The position numbers and the translations under genes were made by a program. The notes under the pieces were generated by a model. It saw nothing but the letters and a program-made list of their open reading frames with translations, did not search any database and was not told the origin of the DNA. Source: JBBQXY01 sp051004815 (lineage in GTDB: Bacteria; Chloroflexota; Ktedonobacteria; Ktedonobacterales; Ktedonobacteraceae). Taken from it: a stretch of 28,942 nt of DNA. Shown here piece after piece: positions 1 to 6,814 of this stretch. Every line of letters begins with the position of its first letter. Position 1 is the stretch's first letter. The DNA is taken from the NCBI GenBank assembly GCA_051004815.1, contig JBPCJY010000118.1, positions 1-28,942 of the forward strand. Direction: 5' to 3'.

Positions 1-168
1 CTGGGTGACGCGCACCATGACAGGGGCTGGACCTGGGTGACGCGCACCATGACAGGGGCTGGACCTGGGTGACGCGCACCATGACAGGGGCTGGACCTGG
101 GTGACGCGCACCATGACAGGGGCTGGACCTGGGTGACGCGCACCATGACAGGGGCTGGGCCTGGGTGG
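1..168. repeat. 32-bp tandem repeat array (5 full copies plus a partial one)
   Basis: A 32-bp unit beginning CTGGGTGACGCGCACCATGA starts at 1, 33, 65, 97 and 129. The first four copies are identical. The fifth differs by one base near its end (GGGC instead of GGAC), and the sequence diverges after eight bases of a sixth copy at 161. There are no spacers, so it is not a CRISPR array. The window begins exactly inside it, so the true copy number is unknown. The unit length is not a multiple of three, which argues against a coding repeat. Confidence 0.95.
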
Positions 169-215
169 TGCAAAAACCCTTCCCGTGCAAGCAGGGGCTG
201 GGATGAGGCAGAGAG

Positions 216-276
216 GGGGCCTTGTGCCTGTCCTGATCGGGGTTGTGCATTTCCACGAGGACAAGCACAAGGCCCC
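216..276. repeat. imperfect inverted repeat (18-bp arms, 25-bp loop)
   Basis: The arm GGGGCCTTGTGCCTGTCC at 216-233 pairs with 259-276 with one mismatch. The left arm recurs exactly at 27730-27747, so it belongs to a dispersed repeat family. It lies in the 376-bp stretch before the Nudix gene, where I see no convincing coding sequence. It could act as a terminator for something left of the window or be a decayed mobile palindrome. Confidence 0.8.
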
Positions 277-376
277 ACATCTCCACTCTTTCCCTTATCC
301 CTATACCACGATGCCGCCCTCACTGCAAAAGATGTTGTACACTAACCAATAAAACCTACACGGCGAGGACCAACCC

Positions 377-982
377 ATGTTTTCATATCTAGCACAAGAC
401 ATACAGGATGAGCTTGCCCAATTGGCACAAGCCTATCACCAACCGCTAGTGCGGACGATCGATCTTACCAGTGACGATACCTTTGACCCACTACGCAAAA
501 AAGACGGACGCTACGGCGAAGTCTGTATGGTGGTACGACACACCAATGGACGACTGCTGACCATCATAAAAACATTTTATCCATCCGGTGCCTATCGTTT
601 GCCAACCGGTGGTATCAATCCTGGCGAGCGCATTCTGAACGCCCTGTTACGCGAGACAGTCGAGGAAACAGGGCTGCAAGTGGTAGTGCGTCGCTTCCTG
701 GCAGCCATCGCATACCGTACAAAGGGAACCGGAGAGCAGCCTGTGTTCTATACTTTTGCCTTCCTATTGGATGAGGTAGGCGGCAAGCTCGGCGCAACAG
801 ATGTAGGTGAGCGCATAGAAGATTTTCGCGAAATAGAGCCAGACGAATTAGTAACCATGGCCCAACAATTGAGCCAATTAGAACCAACAGCAAGCATCGA
901 ACTGGATGGGCGTTTGCGCGATTGGGGCGAGTTTCGAGCAGTCATTCACCGCACCGTATGGGAAAGTCTCCTTTCCGGCTGA
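377..982 (+). CDS. Nudix hydrolase
   Basis: A 201-residue protein with a complete Nudix box at residues 78-100: G78, E84, R92-E93, E96-E97 and G99 follow the GX5EX7REUXEEXGU pattern, with Thr at the first U position. The Glu residues of such a box bind the divalent metal that cleaves a nucleoside diphosphate linked to another group. The substrate cannot be told from sequence. The domain sits in the middle, with about 45 residues before the first strand and a helical C-terminal tail. A GAGG sequence nine bases before the ATG serves as ribosome binding site. It appears to be a single-gene unit, with 267 bp before the next gene. The family assignment is firm and the substrate is unknown. Confidence 0.9.
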   Translation: MFSYLAQDIQDELAQLAQAYHQPLVRTIDLTSDDTFDPLRKKDGRYGEVCMVVRHTNGRLLTIIKTFYPSGAYRLPTGGINPGERILNALLRETVEETGLQVVVRRFLAAIAYRTKGTGEQPVFYTFAFLLDEVGGKLGATDVGERIEDFREIEPDELVTMAQQLSQLEPTASIELDGRLRDWGEFRAVIHRTVWESLLSG

Positions 983-1181
983 CTTAGCCATTTACCTTCC
1001 TCATATGATATAGTAGATATATGCGTGCCAATGCAGCTCTCTTAGCCATGAGCAGCCTCACGTCGTAAACACCTTATGTATTATGGGCAATGGGCCGTGT
1101 AGTTTATCTGCCAATAGGTAATTCGCCGCTAAATGTCGTGCAGCTCACAGCATATACAATACAAATATGTTATGCTACGAA

Positions 1182-1206
1182 GGAATATAAAGCCTGCTGT
1201 ATATTA
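1182..1206 (+). promoter_or_regulatory. candidate ECF-type promoter before the first sigma gene
   Basis: GGAAT at 1182-1186 is followed after 15 bases by TATTA at 1202-1206, 44 bp before the sigma-factor ATG. The same arrangement (GGAAC, 15 bases, TATAG) stands before the paralogous sigma gene at 14920-14944. ECF promoters commonly have a GGAA-type -35 box, and ECF factors often drive their own operon, so this is a guess at an autoregulated promoter. The rest of 983-1249 is AT-rich with nothing else I can name. Confidence 0.3.
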
Positions 1207-1249
1207 AATGTAAGCACTTCTTTTTTATTAGATAAGGTTAATGTAACTT

Positions 1250-2077
1250 ATGGACACCTCTATCCGTTTCTACAATACGAATAGCAATTTACGTCCAGCC
1301 ATCGAGACTGAACGTAAAGAGCGTCCCACTCCCCCATTGACTGTGGATGAGGATAGTCGTGCAGAGATAGCCAGTGTGGGAGAAAAAGCGGTGGATACAC
1401 ATCCTCAGTTATCTGTGCCTGTCTCGCAAGAGCACGTACAGAAGGTAGATGTGGCGGATTTTGAAGCAATCTTCCTGCGCTTTCAGGGGCCTATTACCAA
1501 TTTCATCTACCATCTCATTGGTAATCGTGAGCAAGCGTGTGATCTGGCACAAGACGTATTCGTCAAAGCCTACAAAGCCTTGTTGAATGGCACTGTCGTA
1601 CAACCAGGAGCGTTATCAGCCTGGATTTATCGTATCGCGGCCAATACAACAACCGATACCTTGCGCCGACGGCGTTTGATATCCTGGCTACCGCTCTCAT
1701 TGTTTAACGAGGACCGTGGCATCGGTGCCGGTGTACTTTCCGAAGCCGGGGGAACTGCCTCCGACGGCTTTAGCACGAACGATGACGACCATGCAAACAA
1801 TGGACGAGCCAGCAACGTGAGTGCCATGTACGAGCGCGGTGGTTACGATGGTGGACGCTTTGAGGGCCAGGTCGCGGATCGCGAGATCGTGGAGCATGTA
1901 CTCAAGCAGTTGCCCCCCAAGTACGCGGTATGCTTATGGCTATACGAGAATGATGGCCTGTCATGCGCGGAAATCGCGAATGTGCTGAACATCAGTGCAT
2001 CCGCCGTCAAAATGCGCTTGATGCGTGCGCGGGAACGTTTTATACACTTATATAAACAAGAAGTGAGCGAAGAGTGA
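1250..2077 (+). CDS. ECF RNA polymerase sigma factor with N-terminal extension
   Basis: A 275-residue sigma-70 family protein of the ECF type. Region 2 covers roughly residues 73-145, including a core-binding and -10 recognition stretch (NREQACDLAQDVFVKAYKAL) and SAWIYRIAAN. Region 4 covers about residues 211-268, with the helix-turn-helix CAEIANVLNISASAVKMRLM. Two things are unusual: about 70 extra residues before region 2, and a Gly/Ser/Asn-rich linker of about 60 residues between regions 2 and 4, making it roughly 100 residues longer than a typical ECF factor. Its stop overlaps the start of the anti-sigma gene by four bases, which implies translational coupling. It is clearly paralogous to the factor at 14966. 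The start codon is uncertain; an AAGG lies 12 bases upstream. Confidence 0.92.
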   Translation: MDTSIRFYNTNSNLRPAIETERKERPTPPLTVDEDSRAEIASVGEKAVDTHPQLSVPVSQEHVQKVDVADFEAIFLRFQGPITNFIYHLIGNREQACDLAQDVFVKAYKALLNGTVVQPGALSAWIYRIAANTTTDTLRRRRLISWLPLSLFNEDRGIGAGVLSEAGGTASDGFSTNDDDHANNGRASNVSAMYERGGYDGGRFEGQVADREIVEHVLKQLPPKYAVCLWLYENDGLSCAEIANVLNISASAVKMRLMRARERFIHLYKQEVSEE

Positions 2078-3894
2078 ATTGTACTAAGGCACAGGTGTTG
2101 CTCGCAGCACACCGCGAATTGAAGAATAGTGATACCGTAGAATTGGACGCACACCTGGAACAATGTGCTCAATGCAGACAAGTGCTTGCAAGCTCTCATT
2201 TTATCAGCGACCAAGTACGTTCCCTTCCTGCTATAGAGCCACCTCCCGCTATGCATACCAGTCTTATGGAACGCTTAGCTGCTGAACATACACAATATCT
2301 CCAGCACTCACCATCCAATGCTCTTCTGCCGCCCGCGTTTCTCCAGCCGTATCTTCAGCAACATGCTCACTCATCTAAAAAAACCAGTCCACTCGCTGCT
2401 TTTTCTACAGCCGACACAGGCCCATTGCCTGTTGTGTCAACCGTCCGCAAAAAATCGCGTCGCTCCAATACGAGACAGTTTGCCTTTATCGGGTTAGCCG
2501 CAGTATTTTTCTTAACATTGATGATGGGCAGTATTACATCGCTACTCCTGCTGGCCAACAGCCATATAGGTAGCGGTCCCGAACTCACTATTAATCATCC
2601 GACGGATGTCGTGGGGCTATCATACAAAACCACTACCAACTACCAACACGTCGTCAGTGCAGTGGCCGATACTTCGTCTATCTACTACACCGCCTATGGC
2701 AATGGTCTCAATGACGGTTGGATGCTCGAGCGGCTAGATCGCAGTACGAAGATAAGTACACCCTTGCTCAATACGCCAAGCCCTAGTCCATTGGTTATGC
2801 TCGGCAGTAATAACGGCTGGTTGCTCTGGCTACAATCCGATGCTCCTAAGACCATTGCACAGAGCAACACTATCCATCATCCATTGCCTGCACTTTTACG
2901 CGCATGGAGCGTCCACTATTTACGTATTGGACCTCCTCTGGATACAACCATTCCTACAAGCATCGCTACACCACCTGTCCCGATGACGTTGCTCTCCGGC
3001 ACATTCAACCAGGATGTTGCGCCAGATTGGGTACACACTCCCATACAGGGCATCTGGTTTGTCGGAAATACCCTGCTTGTCACCATGATTGATGGAAACG
3101 GCATCTCACATCTTATGCGCTATCAATTGGATACAAAGAACAATGCCCCCATCACCGAAATAGCCAAAGCCAGTCCTGGTCACATTTTCACCTCGCCCAC
3201 TGCTAACGCTGATGGCACACAAATCTTCTGGTCGGAAGAATGGCGCACTGATGACAGTAACCTGCACAGCAACATTTGGACGCAACAGAGCATCGAAGGG
3301 CCGATGCCTACCCACGGACGCCTACTGGAACACTCGTTAATCACGAAGGAACTCTTCCTCCAGGATGGCATGTCGTTCCGTCCAGTAGTGGTCGATGATG
3401 CGCTCATTTTCTTGAGCACCGCTCCAACAGCAAGCGTAACACCAACACCTACCAACTCGACAGCTACAGTTTCGCCATCTCCCATCGCCAGTGCGGTTGC
3501 AACACCCAATACCAGCAACACCTCCGGCATTTCCTGGGCCGATAGCAGCATTTACACGGCTCCTTTGGATAACGGCATCCGTGGCAATGTTCTGCTGCTC
3601 CCGCTGAATGGAAATCCATCCGCTTTACCTACACAACTAAATAATCTCGGTATGGCTTCATCACTGCAAGTCGGCACCACTTTCGTGCTCTGGCAAAGCG
3701 ACGATGGTAGTTATGGCATGTACGATGTACCCGCGAAAACTGCTATCAATGTCGGCACCGTTCTCGATGGTGCTCAATTCCTGGCAATCAATGGCGGTAC
3801 TGCCGTCTGGACAGTAAACACAGCCATTGACCCCTCCACCAACACCACTACCCCCGCAACAACATTGTCAGCATTCAACTGGCCACGCCCATAA
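2074..3894 (+). CDS. transmembrane zinc-type anti-sigma factor with extracytoplasmic sensor domain
   Basis: A 606-residue protein starting with GTG inside the stop of the sigma gene (GTGA overlap). The N-terminus has a zf-HC2-like zinc anti-sigma signature: C3, H27, C31 and C34 (HLEQCAQC). This is the part that in the family clamps the sigma factor in the cytoplasm. A low-complexity linker follows, then one membrane segment at about residues 136-162. The remaining 440 residues would lie outside the membrane. They contain repeated Trp-rich beta segments suggesting a propeller, plus a Ser/Thr/Pro-rich stretch around 460-490. Release of the sigma factor in response to an external cue is the expected role; the cue is unknown. 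The architecture matches the gene at 15496. Confidence 0.87.
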   Translation: MNCTKAQVLLAAHRELKNSDTVELDAHLEQCAQCRQVLASSHFISDQVRSLPAIEPPPAMHTSLMERLAAEHTQYLQHSPSNALLPPAFLQPYLQQHAHSSKKTSPLAAFSTADTGPLPVVSTVRKKSRRSNTRQFAFIGLAAVFFLTLMMGSITSLLLLANSHIGSGPELTINHPTDVVGLSYKTTTNYQHVVSAVADTSSIYYTAYGNGLNDGWMLERLDRSTKISTPLLNTPSPSPLVMLGSNNGWLLWLQSDAPKTIAQSNTIHHPLPALLRAWSVHYLRIGPPLDTTIPTSIATPPVPMTLLSGTFNQDVAPDWVHTPIQGIWFVGNTLLVTMIDGNGISHLMRYQLDTKNNAPITEIAKASPGHIFTSPTANADGTQIFWSEEWRTDDSNLHSNIWTQQSIEGPMPTHGRLLEHSLITKELFLQDGMSFRPVVVDDALIFLSTAPTASVTPTPTNSTATVSPSPIASAVATPNTSNTSGISWADSSIYTAPLDNGIRGNVLLLPLNGNPSALPTQLNNLGMASSLQVGTTFVLWQSDDGSYGMYDVPAKTAINVGTVLDGAQFLAINGGTAVWTVNTAIDPSTNTTTPATTLSAFNWPRP

Positions 3895-3900
3895 GCGTAA

Positions 3901-3950
3901 TATGCAACAAGAGGCCGATCTCTTTGAAGAGGTCGGCCTCTTGTTGCATA
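3901..3950. terminator. strong hairpin, probably a bidirectional terminator
   Basis: An 18-bp perfect stem (3901-3918 with 3933-3950), extended inward by about seven pairs with one mismatch, begins seven bases after the anti-sigma stop. It also lies ten bases beyond the stop of the minus-strand DUF1003 remnant, so it could end transcription from both sides. The T-tract is weak. Confidence 0.8.
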
Positions 3951-3959
3951 AAGTATTAA

Positions 3960-4094
3960 TTACGAATGCCCACCCGCATTTTCCTCGGCATCCGTCAATT
4001 CCTCGCTGACTTGCAGCATATCAGAGCCTAGCCGCTTCGCCATTTCAGGGTCAAGCTTGGCAAGGTACCGATAGATAAGTACTATTTCCGGCCA
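3960..4094 (-). pseudogene. 3'-end remnant of a DUF1003-family gene
   Basis: On the minus strand a 44-codon open stretch ends in TAA at 3960-3962 and reads ...LAKLDPEMAKRLGSDM..., ending GGHS. The C-terminus of the intact DUF1003 protein at 6147-6782 reads LVRLDPSLAQKLGIDM and ends TGNS, so the LDP, A, LG and DM positions and the ending coincide. Upstream of the stretch is a stop codon, and the membrane part of the family is absent. I read it as the leftover tail of a second, diverged copy. An alternative is a short C-terminal module shared by otherwise different proteins. Confidence 0.5.
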
Positions 4095-4151
4095 TCATCG
4101 TCGAGGTTAGTGCGATAATATTAGCAGATACTCTTCTAGAGGGACAGAAAT

Positions 4152-4365
4152 ATGCAGGTTGATAAGGTAAATAAATGGTGTCCGAAATGCCAACAATACC
4201 TTTCGCGTGATGAATTCTATAGCAATGCAGCACAATTTGATGGGCTTGCGCCATATTGCAAGCCATGTTGGCGCGAGTTTTGCCGGGTACAACATGCTCG
4301 TTCGCGAGTGGGGCTTCCTGATAAGCGACGCGCTCAAATGGATTTGGTTCGTCACGACTACTTCA
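4152..4365 (+). pseudogene. zinc-finger N-terminal part of a split homing endonuclease gene
   Basis: Starts with ATG after a GAGGGA ribosome binding site. The visible protein has a CxxC...CxxC zinc finger (C10, C13, C36, C39) with the pattern FYSNAAQFDGLAPYCKPC, a type often seen at the N-terminus of phage and Chloroflexota endonucleases of the HNH or LAGLIDADG kind. Reading continues to ...LVRHDYF and is then interrupted by the TnpB element; the open frame runs 32 bases into the element and stops at 4397. The rest of the gene resumes at 5603. Confidence 0.65.
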
Positions 4366-4383
4366 ACGCGTGTGGTAAGGAGT

Positions 4384-4405
4384 CCCCTGGCTTCTAGCCA
4401 TGGGG
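4384..4405 (+). repeat. left-end hairpin of the TnpB element
   Basis: CCCC (4384-4387) pairs with GGGG (4402-4405) and TGGCT with AGCCA, leaving a TCT loop and one unpaired T at 4401. The bulged T matches the right-end hairpin, which is the expected recognition feature of single-strand transposases of this group. Confidence 0.85.
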
Positions 4406-4417
4406 AGGAATTGCCCC

Positions 4418-4446
4418 TTGACACTATCACTCATATATGATACAAT
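4418..4446 (+). promoter_or_regulatory. sigma-70 promoter of tnpB, predicted leaderless start
   Basis: TTGACA at 4418-4423, a 17-base spacer, and TACAAT at 4441-4446. The -35 box is perfect and the -10 box has one deviation. The tnpB ATG begins seven bases after the -10 box, at the predicted transcription start, so the mRNA would have no leader and no ribosome binding site. Confidence 0.78.
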
Positions 4447-4452
4447 CCTTCT

Positions 4453-5556
4453 ATGAAACAAACCATGCTCTTGAAGCTTGCACCAACTGAAGAACAGAAA
4501 CAGGCCTTGCTCGAAACCATGCATGCCTTTAATCTGGCATGTACCCATGTGGGTGAAGTTGCCTACACCAACAAGTCTACCAGTAAGTTTGACTTGCAAA
4601 AAGAATGCTATAGAGACTTGCGAGCTACCTACAAGTTGTCTGCTCAGTTGGCAATCCTGGCTATCCACAAAGCAGCAGGAGCATACAAACGTGAGAGAAC
4701 GACGAAGCCCACGTTTCGCCCAGAAGGGGCGATCACCTATGACCAACGCATTATGAGTTTTAAGGGCTTGACGCATGTTTCTCTCTTGACCCTTTCTGGA
4801 CGGGTGATCATTCCTTTCCTCGTTGGAGGCTATCAGCAAGCCCGTCTGGATGCGATGAAAGGGCAAGCTGATCTTATCTACCGAAAAGGCGTGTTCTATC
4901 TAGCGGTAACGTTGGATGTACCTGAACCATCGCCCTATGACACAACGGATACCCTTGGTGTTGATCTGGGCATTGTGAACCTTGCCACCGACAGCACAGG
5001 TGAAACCTTTAGCAGCGAAGCGGTTGAGAAGAACAGGCAACGCATGCACTCGCTTAAACAACGCTTGCAACGGCGTGGGACACAGAGCGCAAGGCGGCAT
5101 CTCAGGAAACTCTCTGGCAAACAAGCTCGTTTCCAGAAAAACACCAATCATGTCATCTCCAAACGGTTAGTCCAGAAGGCCAAACAGAGCACACAAGCTA
5201 TTGCTATCGAGGAGTTAAGGCACATCCGTCAACGGACGGAACGCACGGTTAGACACTCTCAGCGAGCAAGGCAGAGCAACTGGTCATTCTGGCAACTCCG
5301 TTTCTTCCTCTCCTACAAAGCCGCTCTTGCAGGCGTCCCACTGTACACGGTTGACCCACGGAACACGTCTCGTACCTGTAGCCAGTGTGGACACTGTGAG
5401 AAGGGCAACCGCAAGAGTCAGGCTTGCTTCTGCTGTAAGAAGTGCGGACATTCTGATAACGCTGATCGGAATGCCGCGATAAACATTGCAAGGGCATCGG
5501 TCATGGTGCCTATTGTCGAGTCTGAGAGCAGTCGGGATAATCGCCTGTTCGGTTAA
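4453..5556 (+). CDS. tnpB: TnpB, RNA-guided nuclease of an IS200/IS605-type element
   Basis: A 367-residue protein with all marks of an active TnpB. The RuvC-like acidic residues are D171 (in LGVDLGIVNLATDS), E253 (in AIAIEELRHI) and D338 (in NADRNAAINIA). The zinc ribbon cysteines are C309, C312, C328 and C331. The N-terminal 160 residues correspond to the wedge/REC portion. TnpB proteins cut double-stranded DNA matching a guide encoded at the right end of the element, which favours retention of the element at its donor site. There is no frameshift, and the length is near the short end for the family. The gene starts at the predicted transcription start. It sits inside the homing endonuclease gene, so it lies within another selfish gene. 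Confidence 0.96.
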   Translation: MKQTMLLKLAPTEEQKQALLETMHAFNLACTHVGEVAYTNKSTSKFDLQKECYRDLRATYKLSAQLAILAIHKAAGAYKRERTTKPTFRPEGAITYDQRIMSFKGLTHVSLLTLSGRVIIPFLVGGYQQARLDAMKGQADLIYRKGVFYLAVTLDVPEPSPYDTTDTLGVDLGIVNLATDSTGETFSSEAVEKNRQRMHSLKQRLQRRGTQSARRHLRKLSGKQARFQKNTNHVISKRLVQKAKQSTQAIAIEELRHIRQRTERTVRHSQRARQSNWSFWQLRFFLSYKAALAGVPLYTVDPRNTSRTCSQCGHCEKGNRKSQACFCCKKCGHSDNADRNAAINIARASVMVPIVESESSRDNRLFG

Positions 5557-5602
5557 GGACTACGACAAGCCCCTGCATTTATGCATGGGGTTCATGACTT
5601 CA
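5430..5602 (+). ncRNA. probable omega RNA (guide RNA) of the TnpB element
   Basis: In this family the guide RNA overlaps the 3' end of tnpB and finishes at the right end of the element, with the guide segment read from flanking host DNA. The structure visible here is the right-end hairpin at 5570-5590. If the right end is at 5602, the guide would start CCGTTCATGAGG. The 5' limit given is arbitrary. This is inferred from family knowledge, not from a covariance match. Confidence 0.45.
5570..5590 (+). repeat. right-end hairpin of the TnpB element
   Basis: CCCC (5570-5573) pairs with GGGG (5587-5590) and TGCAT with ATGCA around a TT loop, with one bulged T at 5586. It has the same form as the left-end hairpin. 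Confidence 0.87.
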
Positions 5603-6104
5603 CCGTTCATGAGGATGATCGGGTACTGACGGAAATTGTGCGTGATGAACTAGCCCCAGGATCTCCGATTGTGATGCAAACGCACCAGGACCGAAATTAC
5701 AAGATGGCAAAGGTACATTTCACTTCTCCAAGAATATATGCAGATCTCGCCAAATTAGGAATAATCCCCAGGAAAGCCTTAAATTAACCTGGCCGGACAT
5801 GTTACCTGGGGATTTCACCAACTCATACCTTTTAGGTGTATTTGATGGAGACGGATGGATAACGATTGACCAGAGAAAGCAATCGCTTCACTACATTCTT
5901 GGCTTTATCTCAGCATCCTCGCCCTTTCTTGAACGAGTTGCTCAGAAGATCACGGAGGCTTTAGATCTGCCTCTAGCGCATTTAGGCACTGTCAATAAAG
6001 GTCGCACTTTTACAATTCGTTATGGAGGAAGAGGTGCTGTGCTTATTAGCAAATGGTTGCATCGTGATCTTCCTGGATTAGCTCGTAAGAGAATACCAGC
6101 ATGA
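5603..6104 (+). pseudogene. C-terminal part of a LAGLIDADG homing endonuclease, frameshifted
   Basis: Continues the gene begun at 4152. It reads ...RDELAPGSPI...VHFTSPRIYADLAKLGIIPRK and hits a stop at 5785-5787. One frame over it goes on as LTWPDMLPGDFTNSYLLGVFDGDGWI to 6104. One extra A in the AAA run at 5773-5775 would give PRKSLKLTWPD and join both parts. YLLGVFDGDGWI is a LAGLIDADG-type catalytic motif with its acidic residue. I do not find a first such motif between the zinc finger and RDELAPGSPI, so the gene either had one motif or lost material near the insertion. It is very probably non-functional. Confidence 0.68.
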
Positions 6105-6146
6105 AAGTAAATCGAGCGTGATTGATCGCGCCCCTACATAATCGCC

Positions 6147-6782
6147 CTACGAATTACCCGTAATTTCGTTACCTTCTAGTGACTCCTTGCTCAACTCGAC
6201 CATGTCGATACCCAGCTTTTGCGCCAAACTCGGGTCAAGACGCACCAAGTGTTCTTTGATTTCCTGGTGCTGCTCTTCGATGCGTTTGACGAGTTGGAGC
6301 AATACCGTGTCCTGGTGATCGAGGTGGTCCATAAGGTTGCGGACTTCTTCTTCGCCCTTGCAATTGATCAGGTAGTCGTTCTGCGCGGTCAGGCGGTCCT
6401 TTTCCGATTGTCTATTTTGAGACATCATCACGAACGGCGCCGCATACGCTGCTTGAAAACTCAACATTAAGTTGAGCAGTATAAAAGGATAGGGGTCCCA
6501 GCGGTAAATCCATGCAATACTGTTCAGAACTAACCAGAATAGCAGGAGAATGCTCTGGATGATGATGAACCGCCAGCTACCAACGGTCGATGCTACCGTA
6601 TCGGCGATCTTCTGCCCAACTGTAAGTTTGTTATCCACCACCGCATTGACATCGATAATGGGCGCATGGTCGTGCTTAAACGTGGGGAACTTAAAGTGCA
6701 TCCCCTCTAACAGATTCCTATGCTCATGATGTATCTTAGCGTCGTTGTGAACAACAGATTGAGAAGCCGGAGTGATGTCCAT
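6147..6782 (-). CDS. DUF1003 family membrane protein
   Basis: A 211-residue protein starting at the ATG preceded by GGAGGACC, a good ribosome binding site. The DUF1003 core runs from about residue 60 (VGQKIADTVASTVGSWRFII) through two membrane segments, then the conserved LNLMLSFQAAYAAPFVMMSQ and NDYLINCKGEEEVRNL stretches. The C-terminus is a charged, probably coiled-coil helix. The function of the family is not established. It lies 32 bp downstream of the acyl-CoA dehydrogenase stop and may be co-transcribed with it. A diverged copy of its last 40 or so codons lies at 3960-4094. Confidence 0.88.
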   Translation of the reverse strand: MDITPASQSVVHNDAKIHHEHRNLLEGMHFKFPTFKHDHAPIIDVNAVVDNKLTVGQKIADTVASTVGSWRFIIIQSILLLFWLVLNSIAWIYRWDPYPFILLNLMLSFQAAYAAPFVMMSQNRQSEKDRLTAQNDYLINCKGEEEVRNLMDHLDHQDTVLLQLVKRIEEQHQEIKEHLVRLDPSLAQKLGIDMVELSKESLEGNEITGNS

Positions 6783-6814
6783 ATTACAGGTCCTCCTTTG
6801 TGCAATAGAGATTT

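Larger units (their letters stand above)
4366..5602 (+). mobile_element. IS200/IS605-type element carrying tnpB only
   Basis: The boundaries are inferred. The left and right subterminal hairpins (4384-4405 and 5570-5590) share one architecture: a CCCC/GGGG base, five inner pairs and one bulged T. TTCA stands 18 bases before the left hairpin (4362-4365) and again eight bases after the right hairpin (5599-5602). A longer left linker and a shorter right one are typical of this superfamily. Removing 4366-5602 joins GACTACTTCA to CCGTTCAT and keeps one reading frame (DYF-TVH). There is no tnpA, so mobility would need a transposase in trans. No target duplication is expected, and none is seen. Confidence 0.72.

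Noticed and set aside
1..168. Possible CRISPR array
   Set aside because: The units are head to tail without spacers.
133..345. 70-codon open frame on the plus strand
   Set aside because: It begins inside the tandem repeat and runs through the palindrome; no ribosome binding site and low-complexity composition.
1090..1284. 64-codon open frame before the first sigma gene
   Set aside because: No ribosome binding site, no recognisable domain, and it overlaps the sigma start and its candidate promoter.
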